A stretch of 64,000 nt of DNA from Alphaproteobacteria bacterium (GTDB lineage: Bacteria > Pseudomonadota > Alphaproteobacteria > Rhodobacterales > Rhodobacteraceae). Numbering within the stretch: position 1 is the stretch's first letter; every line of letters starts with the position of its first letter. The notes under the pieces were generated by a model. It was not told the origin of the DNA, ran no database searches, and was given only the letters and a program-made list of their open reading frames with translations. Shown piece by piece: positions 1 through 8,024 of this stretch. The stretch covers positions 56,350-120,349 of the forward strand of contig JAUHXK010000012.1 of NCBI GenBank assembly GCA_030427405.1. Direction: 5' to 3'. The position numbers and the translations under genes were made by a program.

Positions 1-671
1 TGCTCGACCCAGGCCGGGATACGGGCGCCGCAGCGGCGGGCGAAATTGCGGGTGCCCTTCCAATTTTCGATCGGCAGGATGCCGGGGACGATGGGCTTGT
101 CGATGCCTGCCTTTGCACAGGCATCGCGAAAGCGAAAGAAGGTTTCGGCCTCGAAAAAGAACTGGGTCAACGCCTCGTCAGCCCCGGCGTCCAGCTTGGC
201 CTTGAGCCAATCAACATCGGCCGTCGCGCTTGGGGCTTCGGGGTGAATATCGGGATAGGCACCGACCCGAATGGCGAACTTGCCGGTATCGGCCAGCGCC
301 GAGATCAGCTCGACCGAGTTTTCGAAGCCGTCGGGATGAGGCACAAAGCGATCATGCCCGCGTGGCGGGTCGCCGCGCAGGGCCACGATGTCCTTGACCC
401 CGGCGGCCGCAAATGTTTCGGCAATCTCAAGGGTTTCCTGCCGGGTCGCTTCGACACAAGTCAGGTGCGCCGCAACTGACAGGCCGGACGATTTGTGCAG
501 CGTAGCAACCGCATCCCGTGTCAATTCGCGGGTTGTTCCGCCCGCGCCATAGGTAACCGAGACGAAACGCGGATCCAGCGGCGCCAATGTCTGCACCGTA
601 TCCCACAGCCGAAACGAAGCCTCCAGCGTCTGGGGTGGGAAGAACTCAAAGGAAATTTCTGGCTTGGTCAT
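1..671 (-). CDS. metF: Methylenetetrahydrofolate reductase, C-terminus beyond window edge
   Basis: Reduces 5,10-methylene-THF to 5-methyl-THF for methionine synthesis (cytosolic flavoprotein). Reading the minus strand from the ATG at 671 gives an uninterrupted 223-codon frame. It begins MTKPEISFEFFPPQT and continues with SVTYGAGGTTRE, ALRGDPPRGHD and, near the window edge, VPGILPIEN. These are the FEFFPP and (T/S)YGAGG hallmarks of the MetF TIM barrel. The 3' end lies outside the window. It is divergent from a MetR-like LysR regulator 92 bp away, which fits the usual MetR control of metF. Confidence 0.93.
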   Translation of the reverse strand, partial: MTKPEISFEFFPPQTLEASFRLWDTVQTLAPLDPRFVSVTYGAGGTTRELTRDAVATLHKSSGLSVAAHLTCVEATRQETLEIAETFAAAGVKDIVALRGDPPRGHDRFVPHPDGFENSVELISALADTGKFAIRVGAYPDIHPEAPSATADVDWLKAKLDAGADEALTQFFFEAETFFRFRDACAKAGIDKPIVPGILPIENWKGTRNFARRCGARIPAWVE

Positions 672-719
672 TGGTATCTCACAGGTTGCGGCAGGCACCT
701 TGTGCCACGACACGCATTG

Positions 720-732
720 TGAGACAAACTCA
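720..732. promoter_or_regulatory. Putative MetR (LysR-type) operator
   Basis: The metF-metR intergenic region holds the perfect inverted repeat TGAG-ACAAA-CTCA. Its arms and 5-nt spacer resemble the enterobacterial MetR consensus TGAA-N5-TTCA. It sits 48 bp from the metF start and 31 bp from the metR start, so one site could serve both divergent promoters. Binding by this MetR is inferred from position and symmetry only. Confidence 0.5.
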
Positions 733-763
733 TATTGCTCAAGAACAACATGAGTCAGACTTC

Positions 764-1669
764 ATGCATATCGAATTTCGACATCTTCGCACCATCAAGG
801 CCATACACGATTGCGGCGGCTTGGCGCGGGCTGCCGATCAGTTGAACATCACGCAATCGGCGCTGAGCCACCAGATCAAGGGGCTTGAAGATCAGGCCGG
901 GGTCGAATTGTTTCTGCGCCGGTCCAAGCCGATGAAGCTGTCGGCGGCCGGTTTGCGCCTTCTGCGCTTGGCCGAACAGATTTTGCCCCAGGTCGAGGCG
1001 ATGCAGGATGAGTTTTCATCCTTGCGTGACGGGCGTACTGGCCGGATGCATATCGCGATCGAATGCCATGCCTGTTTCGAATGGCTGTTCCCGGTGCTCG
1101 AGTCGTTTCGCAAGTCCTGGCCCGATGTGGATGTCGATATAAGACCTGGGCTGGCTTTCGATGCCTTGCCAGCCTTGCAAAAGGAAGAGGTTGACCTGGT
1201 AGTCTCGTCAGACCCGGAAAGCCTGCCGGGCGTCGAGTTTGTCGAGCTTTTCGATTATAATCCTGTCTTTGTGGCCGCGTCCTCGCACCCGCTGGCTGAA
1301 AAACCGTTCATCGAGGCCGAGGATTTTCGCGGCCAAACGCTCATTACCTATCCGGTCGAACGCACGCGGCTGGACGTTTTCAGCCAATTGTTGATCCCGG
1401 CACGGGTTGAACCCGCGACGATCCGGCAGGTCGAACTGACGGCGGTGATCCTGTTGCTGGTTGCGTCGAACCGGGGGATATCCGTGCTGCCCGACTGGGT
1501 CGTGCGCGAGGTCAAGTACAGTTCCGACTATGTCACGCGCCCGCTGACGCGCGACGGGATCACGCGCAGGCTTTACGCGGCGGTCAGAACGGAAGACCTG
1601 GAAAAACCCTTTGTCCAGGAATTGGTGAAACTGGCCCGGACCGAGGCGCGAAAGCTTCAGGAGCAATAG
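764..1669 (+). CDS. metR: LysR-family transcriptional regulator, MetR type
   Basis: A 301-aa LysR regulator. An N-terminal winged HTH (residues about 1-60, including ITQSALSHQIKGLE) is followed by a substrate-binding co-inducer domain. The start MHIEFRHLRTIKAI matches the MetR N-terminus, and the effector domain has the MetR-like CHACFEWLFPVLESF and VVSSDP stretches. MetR proteins sense homocysteine and activate methionine-synthesis genes. I chose the ATG at 764; the frame is open further upstream, but that extension would cover the operator and lacks family similarity. Divergence from metF supports the assignment. Confidence 0.85.
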   Translation: MHIEFRHLRTIKAIHDCGGLARAADQLNITQSALSHQIKGLEDQAGVELFLRRSKPMKLSAAGLRLLRLAEQILPQVEAMQDEFSSLRDGRTGRMHIAIECHACFEWLFPVLESFRKSWPDVDVDIRPGLAFDALPALQKEEVDLVVSSDPESLPGVEFVELFDYNPVFVAASSHPLAEKPFIEAEDFRGQTLITYPVERTRLDVFSQLLIPARVEPATIRQVELTAVILLLVASNRGISVLPDWVVREVKYSSDYVTRPLTRDGITRRLYAAVRTEDLEKPFVQELVKLARTEARKLQEQ

Positions 1670-1765
1670 GCGCAAAACAAGGGTCCGGTATGCACATCAT
1701 TCCTCTTGGCAAGGACGCAATGCCCCAGTATACGCGCGGTTTGACCGGACAGGAGCCTTTGGACA

Positions 1766-2551
1766 ATGGTTGGCAGTGCAAACCTCAACATCATGATCAA
1801 GGCCGCGCGCAAGGCGGGGCGTTCACTGGTCAAGGATTTTCGCGAAGTCGAAAACCTGCAGGTGTCGATGAAAGGTGCCGGTGACTTTGTGTCCAAGGCC
1901 GATATCGCCGCCGAGGCGATCCTGAAAGAGGAACTGCTGGGCGCGCGTCCGACCTATGGCTGGCTGGCCGAAGAGGGCGGCGCGATTGATGGCGAAGACC
2001 CGACCCGCCGCTGGATCGTCGATCCGCTGGACGGCACCACCAATTTTCTGCACGGCCTGCCGCACTGGGCGGTCTCGATCGCGCTGGAACACAAGGGCAA
2101 GATCGTTGCCGGTGTGATCTATGACGCCGCCAAGGACGAGATGTTCTTTGCCGAAAAGGGCGAGGGCGCGTGGATGAACGATACGCGTATCCGCGTCTCG
2201 GGCCGTCACCGTATGATCGAGTCGATCTTCTCGACCGGACTGCCCTTTGGCGGCCGCGCGGACCTGCCTGCTACCCTTCAGGACTTGGCCCGCCTGATGC
2301 CTGCCTGTGCCGGTGTGCGCCGTTGGGGCGCTGCGGCGCTGGACATGGCTTATGTGGCCGCGGGCCGCTACGAAGGCTTTTGGGAACGTCGGCTCAACGC
2401 CTGGGATCTGGCTGCGGGTATCATCATCGTGAAAGAGGCGGGCGGCTTTGTTCAGCCGCTGAACCCCGAAGGCAGCGTTCTGGACGATGGCGAAGTGATC
2501 TGCGCCAACGAGCCAATTTTCGACACTTTCGCAAAAGTTATCCGGGGCTGA
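1766..2551 (+). CDS. suhB: Inositol-1-monophosphatase family protein (SuhB)
   Basis: A 261-aa Mg-dependent phosphatase of the inositol monophosphatase fold. It hydrolyses inositol-1-phosphate or related sugar phosphates, and SuhB homologues also have an RNA-polymerase-associated role in E. coli. The metal-binding motifs are all present: WLAEEGG near residue 70, WIVDPLDGTTNF near 93-104 and NAWDLAAG near 212-219. An AGGAG lies about 10 nt before the ATG. The gene runs towards bhcD and ends at a shared hairpin terminator. Confidence 0.9.
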   Translation: MVGSANLNIMIKAARKAGRSLVKDFREVENLQVSMKGAGDFVSKADIAAEAILKEELLGARPTYGWLAEEGGAIDGEDPTRRWIVDPLDGTTNFLHGLPHWAVSIALEHKGKIVAGVIYDAAKDEMFFAEKGEGAWMNDTRIRVSGRHRMIESIFSTGLPFGGRADLPATLQDLARLMPACAGVRRWGAAALDMAYVAAGRYEGFWERRLNAWDLAAGIIIVKEAGGFVQPLNPEGSVLDDGEVICANEPIFDTFAKVIRG

Positions 2552-2583
2552 TACGTCCACCCCGGTCAGCGTTTTCGCAATAG

Positions 2584-2610
2584 GCGCGCCCCAGGCAGGG
2601 CGCGCTTTTA
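2584..2610 (+). terminator. Rho-independent terminator between suhB and bhcD
   Basis: The 8-bp perfect stem GCGCGCCC / GGGCGCGC (2584-2591 with 2598-2605) has a 6-nt loop and is followed by TTTT on the plus strand. It lies in the 63-bp gap between two convergent genes. Confidence 0.8.
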
Positions 2611-2614
2611 GTGT

Positions 2615-3580
2615 TCAGAAGTCGACCTCGATCGCGATCCCTTGCTGGACGGCCAGATCGACCACTGCGCTTGCAACAGCCAGATCCTGAAGCCCGACGC
2701 CGGTGCCATCGAACAGGGTCACCTCATCATCTGAGCTGCGCCCGCGATGGGTGCCGTTGATGACCTCGCCAATCTGCCGGATATCGCTTTGCCTTTTCAG
2801 ACCCGCAGCAATGGCGTGCTGGCTTTCGCCCAATGTGACCGCCTGCGCGACCTCGTCTGTAAAGACGCTGGCCCGCGCGACCAGGTCGGCTGCGACCTCT
2901 TGCTTGCCCACAGTATCGGTGCCCATGCACGCGATATGGGTTCCGTCCGCGACGTGCCCTGACATCAGGATGGGCGCAAAGGAAGAGGTGATCGTGATAA
3001 TCACGTCCGCCTCGACCAGGCCGGGCAGATCAACCGCTTCGAAAGGCAAGCCACCCTCGGTTGCGACCTTTTCGATGTTGGGCAACATCTCGGGGTGCAG
3101 GTTCCAGCCGATGACCTTGTCGAACTTGCGCTGTTCCAGGGCGGCGCGAAGTTGGAACGTCGCCTGATGCCCGGCACCGACCATGCCGATCACCTTGGCA
3201 TCTTTGCGTGCAAGGTGGTTGATCGACACTGACGAGGCTGCCGCCGTGCGCAGCGCCGTCAAAAGGTTGCCCCCCACAAGGGCCTTGACCCGACCTGTAT
3301 CGGGATCAAACAGAAACACCGTTGACTGGTGATTGATCAGCCCGTGGGTTTCGAGATTATTCGGCCAATACCCCCCGGCCTTGAGGCCCAGCGTCATACC
3401 CGCGCGATCAAACCCGCCCTTGAACCCATAAAGCGCATCGGCATGGCCGATGGCCTCGCGCACCACTGGAAAGTTACAGGCATCACCTGCCGCCATTGCG
3501 GCGAACACCTGTTCAACTGCCTCATAGCTTTCCTTACGCACCATGAGGGCGCCGATTTCCTTTTCAGGAACAATGATCAT
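2615..3580 (-). CDS. bhcD: Iminosuccinate reductase (ornithine cyclodeaminase fold), beta-hydroxyaspartate cycle
   Basis: A 321-aa member of the ornithine cyclodeaminase/mu-crystallin family. It has the N-terminal VVREAIGH region and an NAD(P)-binding Rossmann motif GMVGAGHQA near residues 131-139. On its own the family is ambiguous (ornithine cyclodeaminase, alanine dehydrogenase and others). Its place as the last gene after bhcA-B-C identifies it as BhcD, which reduces iminosuccinate to L-aspartate and so regenerates the amino donor of the cycle. It is separated from bhcC by a 71-bp gap with a hairpin, unlike the tightly spaced bhcA-C. Confidence 0.88.
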   Translation of the reverse strand: MIIVPEKEIGALMVRKESYEAVEQVFAAMAAGDACNFPVVREAIGHADALYGFKGGFDRAGMTLGLKAGGYWPNNLETHGLINHQSTVFLFDPDTGRVKALVGGNLLTALRTAAASSVSINHLARKDAKVIGMVGAGHQATFQLRAALEQRKFDKVIGWNLHPEMLPNIEKVATEGGLPFEAVDLPGLVEADVIITITSSFAPILMSGHVADGTHIACMGTDTVGKQEVAADLVARASVFTDEVAQAVTLGESQHAIAAGLKRQSDIRQIGEVINGTHRGRSSDDEVTLFDGTGVGLQDLAVASAVVDLAVQQGIAIEVDF

Positions 3581-3609
3581 CGCGTGTGTCTTTCTTTGTG
3601 ATGGCCGTA

Positions 3610-3640
3610 ACAGGGCGGCGCAAAACGCCCGCCCTTGTTT
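3610..3640 (-). other. Intercistronic hairpin between bhcC and bhcD
   Basis: The pairing arms are ACAGGGCGG at 3610-3618 and CCGCCCTTGT at 3629-3638, with one bulge, flanked by A/T runs. It lies in the only sizeable gap of the bhc operon. It could attenuate readthrough or mark an RNA-processing site that lowers bhcD expression. Function is inferred. Confidence 0.4.
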
Positions 3641-3651
3641 TCATCTAAGGA

Positions 3652-4815
3652 TCAATAGGCCTTGCCACGTGCCGAGACCGGCCACAGGGTTTCGACCTTT
3701 CCGCCCCGTACGCCCACATACCAATCGTGGATATTGCAGGTGGGGTCACAATGCCCGGGCACCAGCCGCAGCTTGTCATTGACCTTGAGCACGCCGTCGG
3801 GGTCACCGATCACGCCGTGTTCATCCGAACATTTCAGGTATTCCACGTCGTTCCGTCCAAAGATGAAGGGCAGGCCGCTATCGATCGATTGCGCCTTGAG
3901 GCCCGCGTCGCAAATGGCCGTGTCGGCCTTGGCGTGGCTCATGACGCTGGTCAGAATGAACAGCGCGTTTTCCCATTCGCCCTGGTCGATGCGCTTGCCG
4001 TCTTTGTCCAGAATCCGGCCATAATCGGCGTCCATAAAGGCATAGGATCCGCATTGCAGTTCGTTATAGACGCCCGAGTTGCTCTCGAAGTAATACGAGC
4101 CTGTGCCGCCGCCCGAGACCAGCTCGCATGCGATCCCTTCGGCCTTCAACCCCTCAACGGCGTCTTTGACCATGGCGATGGCCGTATCCAGCTTTTCCTT
4201 GCGCGCCGCGTAGCTGTCGAGATGCTGCATCGCGCCCTGATAGGCCTGAATTCCGGTGAATTTCAGGTTCCGAGCATCCTCTACCGCCTTGGCAATCTCG
4301 ATGACGGCAGGGGTCGTCGCTACGCCGCAGCGGCCAGCGCCGCAGTCGATCTCGACCAAGACCTCCAATTCGGTGCCGTGTTTCAATGCTGCGGCGGACA
4401 GATCGGCCACGTTGTCGATATCGTCGACGCAGACAATGGTGCGCGCGCCCAGCTTGGGCAGGCGGGCAAGCCGGTCGATCTTGACCGGATCGCGGACCTG
4501 GTTTGAAACCAGAATATCCTTGATGCCGCCGCGGGCAAAGACTTCGGCCTCGGACACTTTTTGACAGCAGACGCCGTTCGCGCCGCCCAGCTTTTCCTGC
4601 AGCTTGGCCACGTCTACCGATTTGTGCATCTTGCCATGCACCCGGTGACGCATCCCGTGCGCCTTGGCATAATCGCCCATCTTCCTGATGTTGCGTTCCA
4701 GCGCATCCAGATCAAGGATCAGGCAAGGTGTCTGGATTTCGCTTTCATCCATGCCGATGGCGGCAGGGATGTCATAGCCGACTTCGCGTTCGTCGAAATG
4801 TGCAGGTTGGTTCAT
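3652..4815 (-). CDS. bhcC: Beta-hydroxyaspartate aldolase (D-threonine-aldolase fold)
   Basis: A 387-aa PLP enzyme of the DSD1/D-threonine aldolase (alanine-racemase-like barrel) family. It joins glycine and glyoxylate to (2R,3S)-beta-hydroxyaspartate. The PLP lysine lies in HGKMHKS at residues 60-66. The C-terminal PGHCDPTCNIHDW holds the His and Cys metal ligands typical of this family, which needs a divalent cation. A GGAGG ribosome site precedes the ATG, and the gene follows bhcB by 11 bp. The specific name comes from the complete bhcABCD-R context, as characterised in Paracoccus denitrificans. Confidence 0.9.
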   Translation of the reverse strand: MNQPAHFDEREVGYDIPAAIGMDESEIQTPCLILDLDALERNIRKMGDYAKAHGMRHRVHGKMHKSVDVAKLQEKLGGANGVCCQKVSEAEVFARGGIKDILVSNQVRDPVKIDRLARLPKLGARTIVCVDDIDNVADLSAAALKHGTELEVLVEIDCGAGRCGVATTPAVIEIAKAVEDARNLKFTGIQAYQGAMQHLDSYAARKEKLDTAIAMVKDAVEGLKAEGIACELVSGGGTGSYYFESNSGVYNELQCGSYAFMDADYGRILDKDGKRIDQGEWENALFILTSVMSHAKADTAICDAGLKAQSIDSGLPFIFGRNDVEYLKCSDEHGVIGDPDGVLKVNDKLRLVPGHCDPTCNIHDWYVGVRGGKVETLWPVSARGKAY

Positions 4816-4826
4816 CTTTGTCCTCC

Positions 4827-5798
4827 TTACCCTTCAAGCCAGGGCAGTTTGTCCAGATCTACATTGCCGCCCGTGATGATCACGCCAATCCGCTTGCCGC
4901 TGAAGACCTTGGGGTTCTTGAGGATCGTGGCCAGCGGCACTGCCGAGGATGGCTCCATCACCACCCGCAGGTATTTCCAGGTCAGTTTCATCGCGTCGAT
5001 GATCTCTTGCTCGGACGCGGTGAAGATGTCGGTCACGTTGCGTGAAACAAAGTGCCAGGTGTTTTCCTTGAGCGGAACCAAAAGCCCGTCGGCGATTGTT
5101 TTGGGGGCGTCATCAGCAATGATGTGACCCGCCCTGAACGAGCGATAAGCATCATCGGCCTGTTCCGGCTCGGCCGCATAGATCGCCGTCTGCGGCGCAA
5201 GGGCCGAAACGGTCAGGCAGGTGCCGGACACCATTCCACCGCCGCCAATGGGCGCAATCACGGCGTCCACGCCACCTGTTTGCTCCAGCAGCTCAGCCGA
5301 GCAGGTCGCCTGACCGGCTATCACGCGGGGGTCGTTGTAGGGATGTACAAACGCGCCGCCGGTGCGGGCCTGCACCTTGGCAAAGGTGGCCTCTCGTGAT
5401 GAGGTGGACGGCTCACATTCGGTGATCGTGCCGCCAAAGCGCCGCACCGCATCCTTTTTGGCCTGCGGGGCCGTGCGGGGCATGACCACGTGGCATGGGA
5501 TGCCGCGCCGCCCGGCGGCATAGGACAAAGACAGCGCGTGGTTGCCGCTGGAATGGGTGCAGACACCCTTTTTGGCCTTGTCATCGCTCAAGCCGAATAC
5601 GGCGTTGCACGCCCCGCGCACCTTGAATGCGCCCGCTTCCTGAAAATTCTCACATTTGAAGAACAGCTGGGCGCCCGTCTGTTCGTTCAGGACCTCCGAG
5701 GTCATGACCGGCGTGCGACGGATATAAGGTTTGATCCGTTCATGCGCCGTGTACATGTCGTCGATCGTCAGGTCAGCGGTAGGGATATGATCCAACAT
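4827..5798 (-). CDS. bhcB: Erythro-beta-hydroxyaspartate dehydratase (threonine-dehydratase fold)
   Basis: A 323-aa fold-type II PLP enzyme that removes water from beta-hydroxyaspartate to give iminosuccinate. The Schiff-base lysine is K59 in GAFKVRGA, and the glycine-rich phosphate-binding loop is IGGGGMVSG. The frame is open 25 codons further upstream, but the ATG at 5798 (MLDHIPTADLT) has a GAGGAGGG ribosome site and avoids overlap with bhcA, which ends 10 bp before. The sequence alone would read as threonine/serine dehydratase. The operon identifies it as BhcB. Confidence 0.9.
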   Translation of the reverse strand: MLDHIPTADLTIDDMYTAHERIKPYIRRTPVMTSEVLNEQTGAQLFFKCENFQEAGAFKVRGACNAVFGLSDDKAKKGVCTHSSGNHALSLSYAAGRRGIPCHVVMPRTAPQAKKDAVRRFGGTITECEPSTSSREATFAKVQARTGGAFVHPYNDPRVIAGQATCSAELLEQTGGVDAVIAPIGGGGMVSGTCLTVSALAPQTAIYAAEPEQADDAYRSFRAGHIIADDAPKTIADGLLVPLKENTWHFVSRNVTDIFTASEQEIIDAMKLTWKYLRVVMEPSSAVPLATILKNPKVFSGKRIGVIITGGNVDLDKLPWLEG

Positions 5799-5808
5799 CA
5801 GACCCTCC

Positions 5809-6999
5809 TCAAGCCGCGGCTTTGGCGTGTCCCGAAGGACCGGTGCGGAAATATTCCTGTGCGGCGGCCACACCGCTGCCCAGCTTGATCGGATAGTTCA
5901 GGTCTGCCATCGCCATCTCAATGGTGCCGAGGCCAGACAGAACCATGACATCCGTCAGACTGCCCAGATGACCAATCCGAAAGGCCTTGCCGTTCAATTC
6001 ACCCAAACCGATGCCAAAGGACACGCCATATGCGTTGAAGGCATGATCGGTCAAAGCGTTACTGTCATAACCGTCCGGAACGTAGATGGCGCTGACCGTA
6101 TCCGAGTAGAGATCGGGCGACTGCGCAACCAGGCCAAGCCCCCAGGCCTTGACCGCGCGGCGCACGCCTTCGGCCAGGCGGAAGTGGCGGGCATAGACAG
6201 CGTCCAGGCCTTCCTCGAACAGCATGTTCAGGCTTTCGCGCATTCCGTAGATCAACTGCAACGGAGGGGTATAGGGAAAGCCGCCGGATGCATTTGCCGC
6301 CATCATGTCGCGGAAATCAAAGAATGTTCTGGGCAGTTTGGCCGTTTCCATCGCCCTTTGTGCCTTGGGGCTGACGCACAGGATTGCCATGCCGGTGGCC
6401 AGCATGAACCCCTTTTGCGACCCCGACACCGCGATATCAACACCCCAATGGTCGAATTCAAATGGCATCGACGCCAATGAGCTTACGCAATCCACAAACA
6501 TCATCGCAGGATGGCGGGCCGTATCCATTGCGCGGCGCACTGCCGCGATGTCCGACCGCACCCCGGTCGCGGTTTCGTTATGGGTGATCAGCACGGCCTT
6601 GATTTGATGGCTGGTATCTTTCGATAGCACCTCCTGGAACCGGTCGGCAGGTGCTCCGGTGCCCCAGGGGCAATCGATGACCTGAACGTCCAGCCCGTGC
6701 CGCTTGCACAGGTCGATCCATCGATGGCTGAAGACACCGTACCGTGCGACCAGAACCGTGTCGCCGGGGCTGAGGGTGTTGGTGACGGCCGCCTCCCACC
6801 CGCCGGTGCCGCTGGCGGGGAAAACCATGACCTGGGCCTTGTCGGTGCGGAAAACCTTTTTTGCGCCGTCCAGTGCCGGGGCAAAAACCTCGACAAATTC
6901 CGGGGCGCGGTGATCTTGTGTCTGGACCTGCATGGCCAGCCGCAGCCGGTCGGGAATGTTCGTCGGTCCGGGGATGAAAACCGGGTTTTGGTTAGACAT
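5809..6999 (-). CDS. bhcA: L-aspartate--glyoxylate aminotransferase
   Basis: A 396-aa class-V aminotransferase, similar to serine-glyoxylate aminotransferases, that makes glycine from glyoxylate using aspartate. The N-terminus FIPGPTNIPDRLR is typical, and the PLP lysine is K196 in SGSQKGFM. The frame stays open upstream to 7092, but the ATG at 6999 has a GGAGG site and the conserved MSNQNPVFIPGP start. It is the first gene of the bhcABCD operon, divergent from bhcR across a 201-bp AT-rich promoter region. Confidence 0.92.
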   Translation of the reverse strand: MSNQNPVFIPGPTNIPDRLRLAMQVQTQDHRAPEFVEVFAPALDGAKKVFRTDKAQVMVFPASGTGGWEAAVTNTLSPGDTVLVARYGVFSHRWIDLCKRHGLDVQVIDCPWGTGAPADRFQEVLSKDTSHQIKAVLITHNETATGVRSDIAAVRRAMDTARHPAMMFVDCVSSLASMPFEFDHWGVDIAVSGSQKGFMLATGMAILCVSPKAQRAMETAKLPRTFFDFRDMMAANASGGFPYTPPLQLIYGMRESLNMLFEEGLDAVYARHFRLAEGVRRAVKAWGLGLVAQSPDLYSDTVSAIYVPDGYDSNALTDHAFNAYGVSFGIGLGELNGKAFRIGHLGSLTDVMVLSGLGTIEMAMADLNYPIKLGSGVAAAQEYFRTGPSGHAKAAA

Positions 7000-7200
7000 C
7001 TTCAATCCTCCAATCTCAGCAAAACTGTGACGGGGAGGGAAGTATTTTGCAATTTTCTTGAAAAATATTTCCATTTTAGAAATTTTTTGCATAAGTATTT
7101 GTTAAGGAAGCAATTTGGGTTTCTCATTTGCCGGGTGCGGGAATTCGCGCCCGAAAAAAATGCCCAACAGCCCGTCACGATCTGCAAGAAGGCACCCGGG
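7000..7200. promoter_or_regulatory. Divergent bhcA/bhcR promoter region
   Basis: This is a 201-bp intergenic region with a conspicuously AT-rich core (about 7040-7115) in otherwise GC-rich DNA. AAGTATTT occurs as a direct repeat at 7040 and 7093, each next to a TTTTGC copy (7045-7050 and 7085-7090). A symmetric GAAA-N4-TTTC lies at 7060-7071. These are candidates for BhcR (IclR-type) binding sites and for the two divergent promoters. The exact -35/-10 positions cannot be fixed by eye. Confidence 0.5.
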
Positions 7201-8019
7201 ATGGAGACACAAAAAAGACCGCGTGGCCGACCCAAATCCCTGTTCAAGGAAAGCTCGGCTGGAACGATGCAGTCACTGGATCGCGCCTTGGGTGTCCTAA
7301 GCGCAATTGCCCGGCTTGAACATGTGGCGCTGAGCGATCTTGCGCGTGAAATCGACGTGCCGACCGCGACGACGCATCGTATCCTGACGACGCTGCAAAA
7401 GCACGGCTTTGTAAGCTTTGACGACGAACGCCAGGAATGGATGATCGGGATCGAGGCCTACAGGACCGGTGCGGCGTTCCTGCGGCGCAACAGCGTGCTG
7501 GAAATCGGACGTCCCATCCTGCGGCGTCTGATGCAGGACAGTGGCGAAACAGCCAACCTTGCGGTTCCGGACGGGGCTCAGGTCGTGTTTGTTGGTCAGG
7601 TCGAAACCCCGAACCCGATCAGAGCCTTTTTCCCGCCTGGCGCCCGAACGCCGATGTATGCCTCGGGCACGGGCAAGGCGATTTTGGCAGCGATGAGCGA
7701 AACCCGTCGCAACAAGGCGCTTGAGGCGGCAGATCCTGTTCAATTCACCGATCACACGCTTTTGCCCAGCTCGGGGTTGAACACAGATTTGGTGCTGACG
7801 CGAGATCGCGGTTGGTCGCTTGATCGCGAAGAGCGCTATGAAGGCATGTCTTGTGTCGGTGCGGCAATTTTCGACAACCGGGCAGAGCCGTGTGCCGGGA
7901 TCTCGGTCTCGGGGCCGACGGCCCGGTTCAACGGCAAACGGGTGGTCGAGCTGGGCCAGCTTGTCACCCGTGCCGCGCGTGAGATTACCGAGCTCAGCGG
8001 CGGGCAGTTTCCGGGTTAG
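7201..8019 (+). CDS. bhcR: IclR-family regulator of the beta-hydroxyaspartate cycle
   Basis: A 272-aa IclR protein. It has a winged HTH (residues about 22-80, with MQSLDRALGVLSAIARLE and VPTATTHRILTTLQKHGF), then an effector domain with GTGKAILAAM and a final SVSGP motif. BhcR of Paracoccus denitrificans controls bhcABCD and responds to glyoxylate; this one is divergent from the same four genes. I use the ATG at 7201 (METQKRPRGRPKS); the upstream open frame runs through the promoter region. Its stop codon overlaps that of the convergent GFA gene. Confidence 0.9.
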   Translation: METQKRPRGRPKSLFKESSAGTMQSLDRALGVLSAIARLEHVALSDLAREIDVPTATTHRILTTLQKHGFVSFDDERQEWMIGIEAYRTGAAFLRRNSVLEIGRPILRRLMQDSGETANLAVPDGAQVVFVGQVETPNPIRAFFPPGARTPMYASGTGKAILAAMSETRRNKALEAADPVQFTDHTLLPSSGLNTDLVLTRDRGWSLDREERYEGMSCVGAAIFDNRAEPCAGISVSGPTARFNGKRVVELGQLVTRAAREITELSGGQFPG

Positions 8020-8024
8020 CCCGG
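8011..8024. other. Short hairpin holding both convergent stop codons
   Basis: The arms are CCGGG (8011-8015) and CCCGG (8020-8024), with TTAG as the loop. The loop is exactly the overlap of the bhcR stop (TAG, plus) and the GFA-gene stop (TAA, minus). With no T-run of note it may be a weak bidirectional terminator or chance. Confidence 0.35.

Noticed and set aside
6697..7200. Upstream extension of the bhcR frame to 6697
   Set aside because: The extension is antisense to bhcA and then crosses the AT-rich promoter. The ATG at 7201 gives a normal IclR N-terminus.
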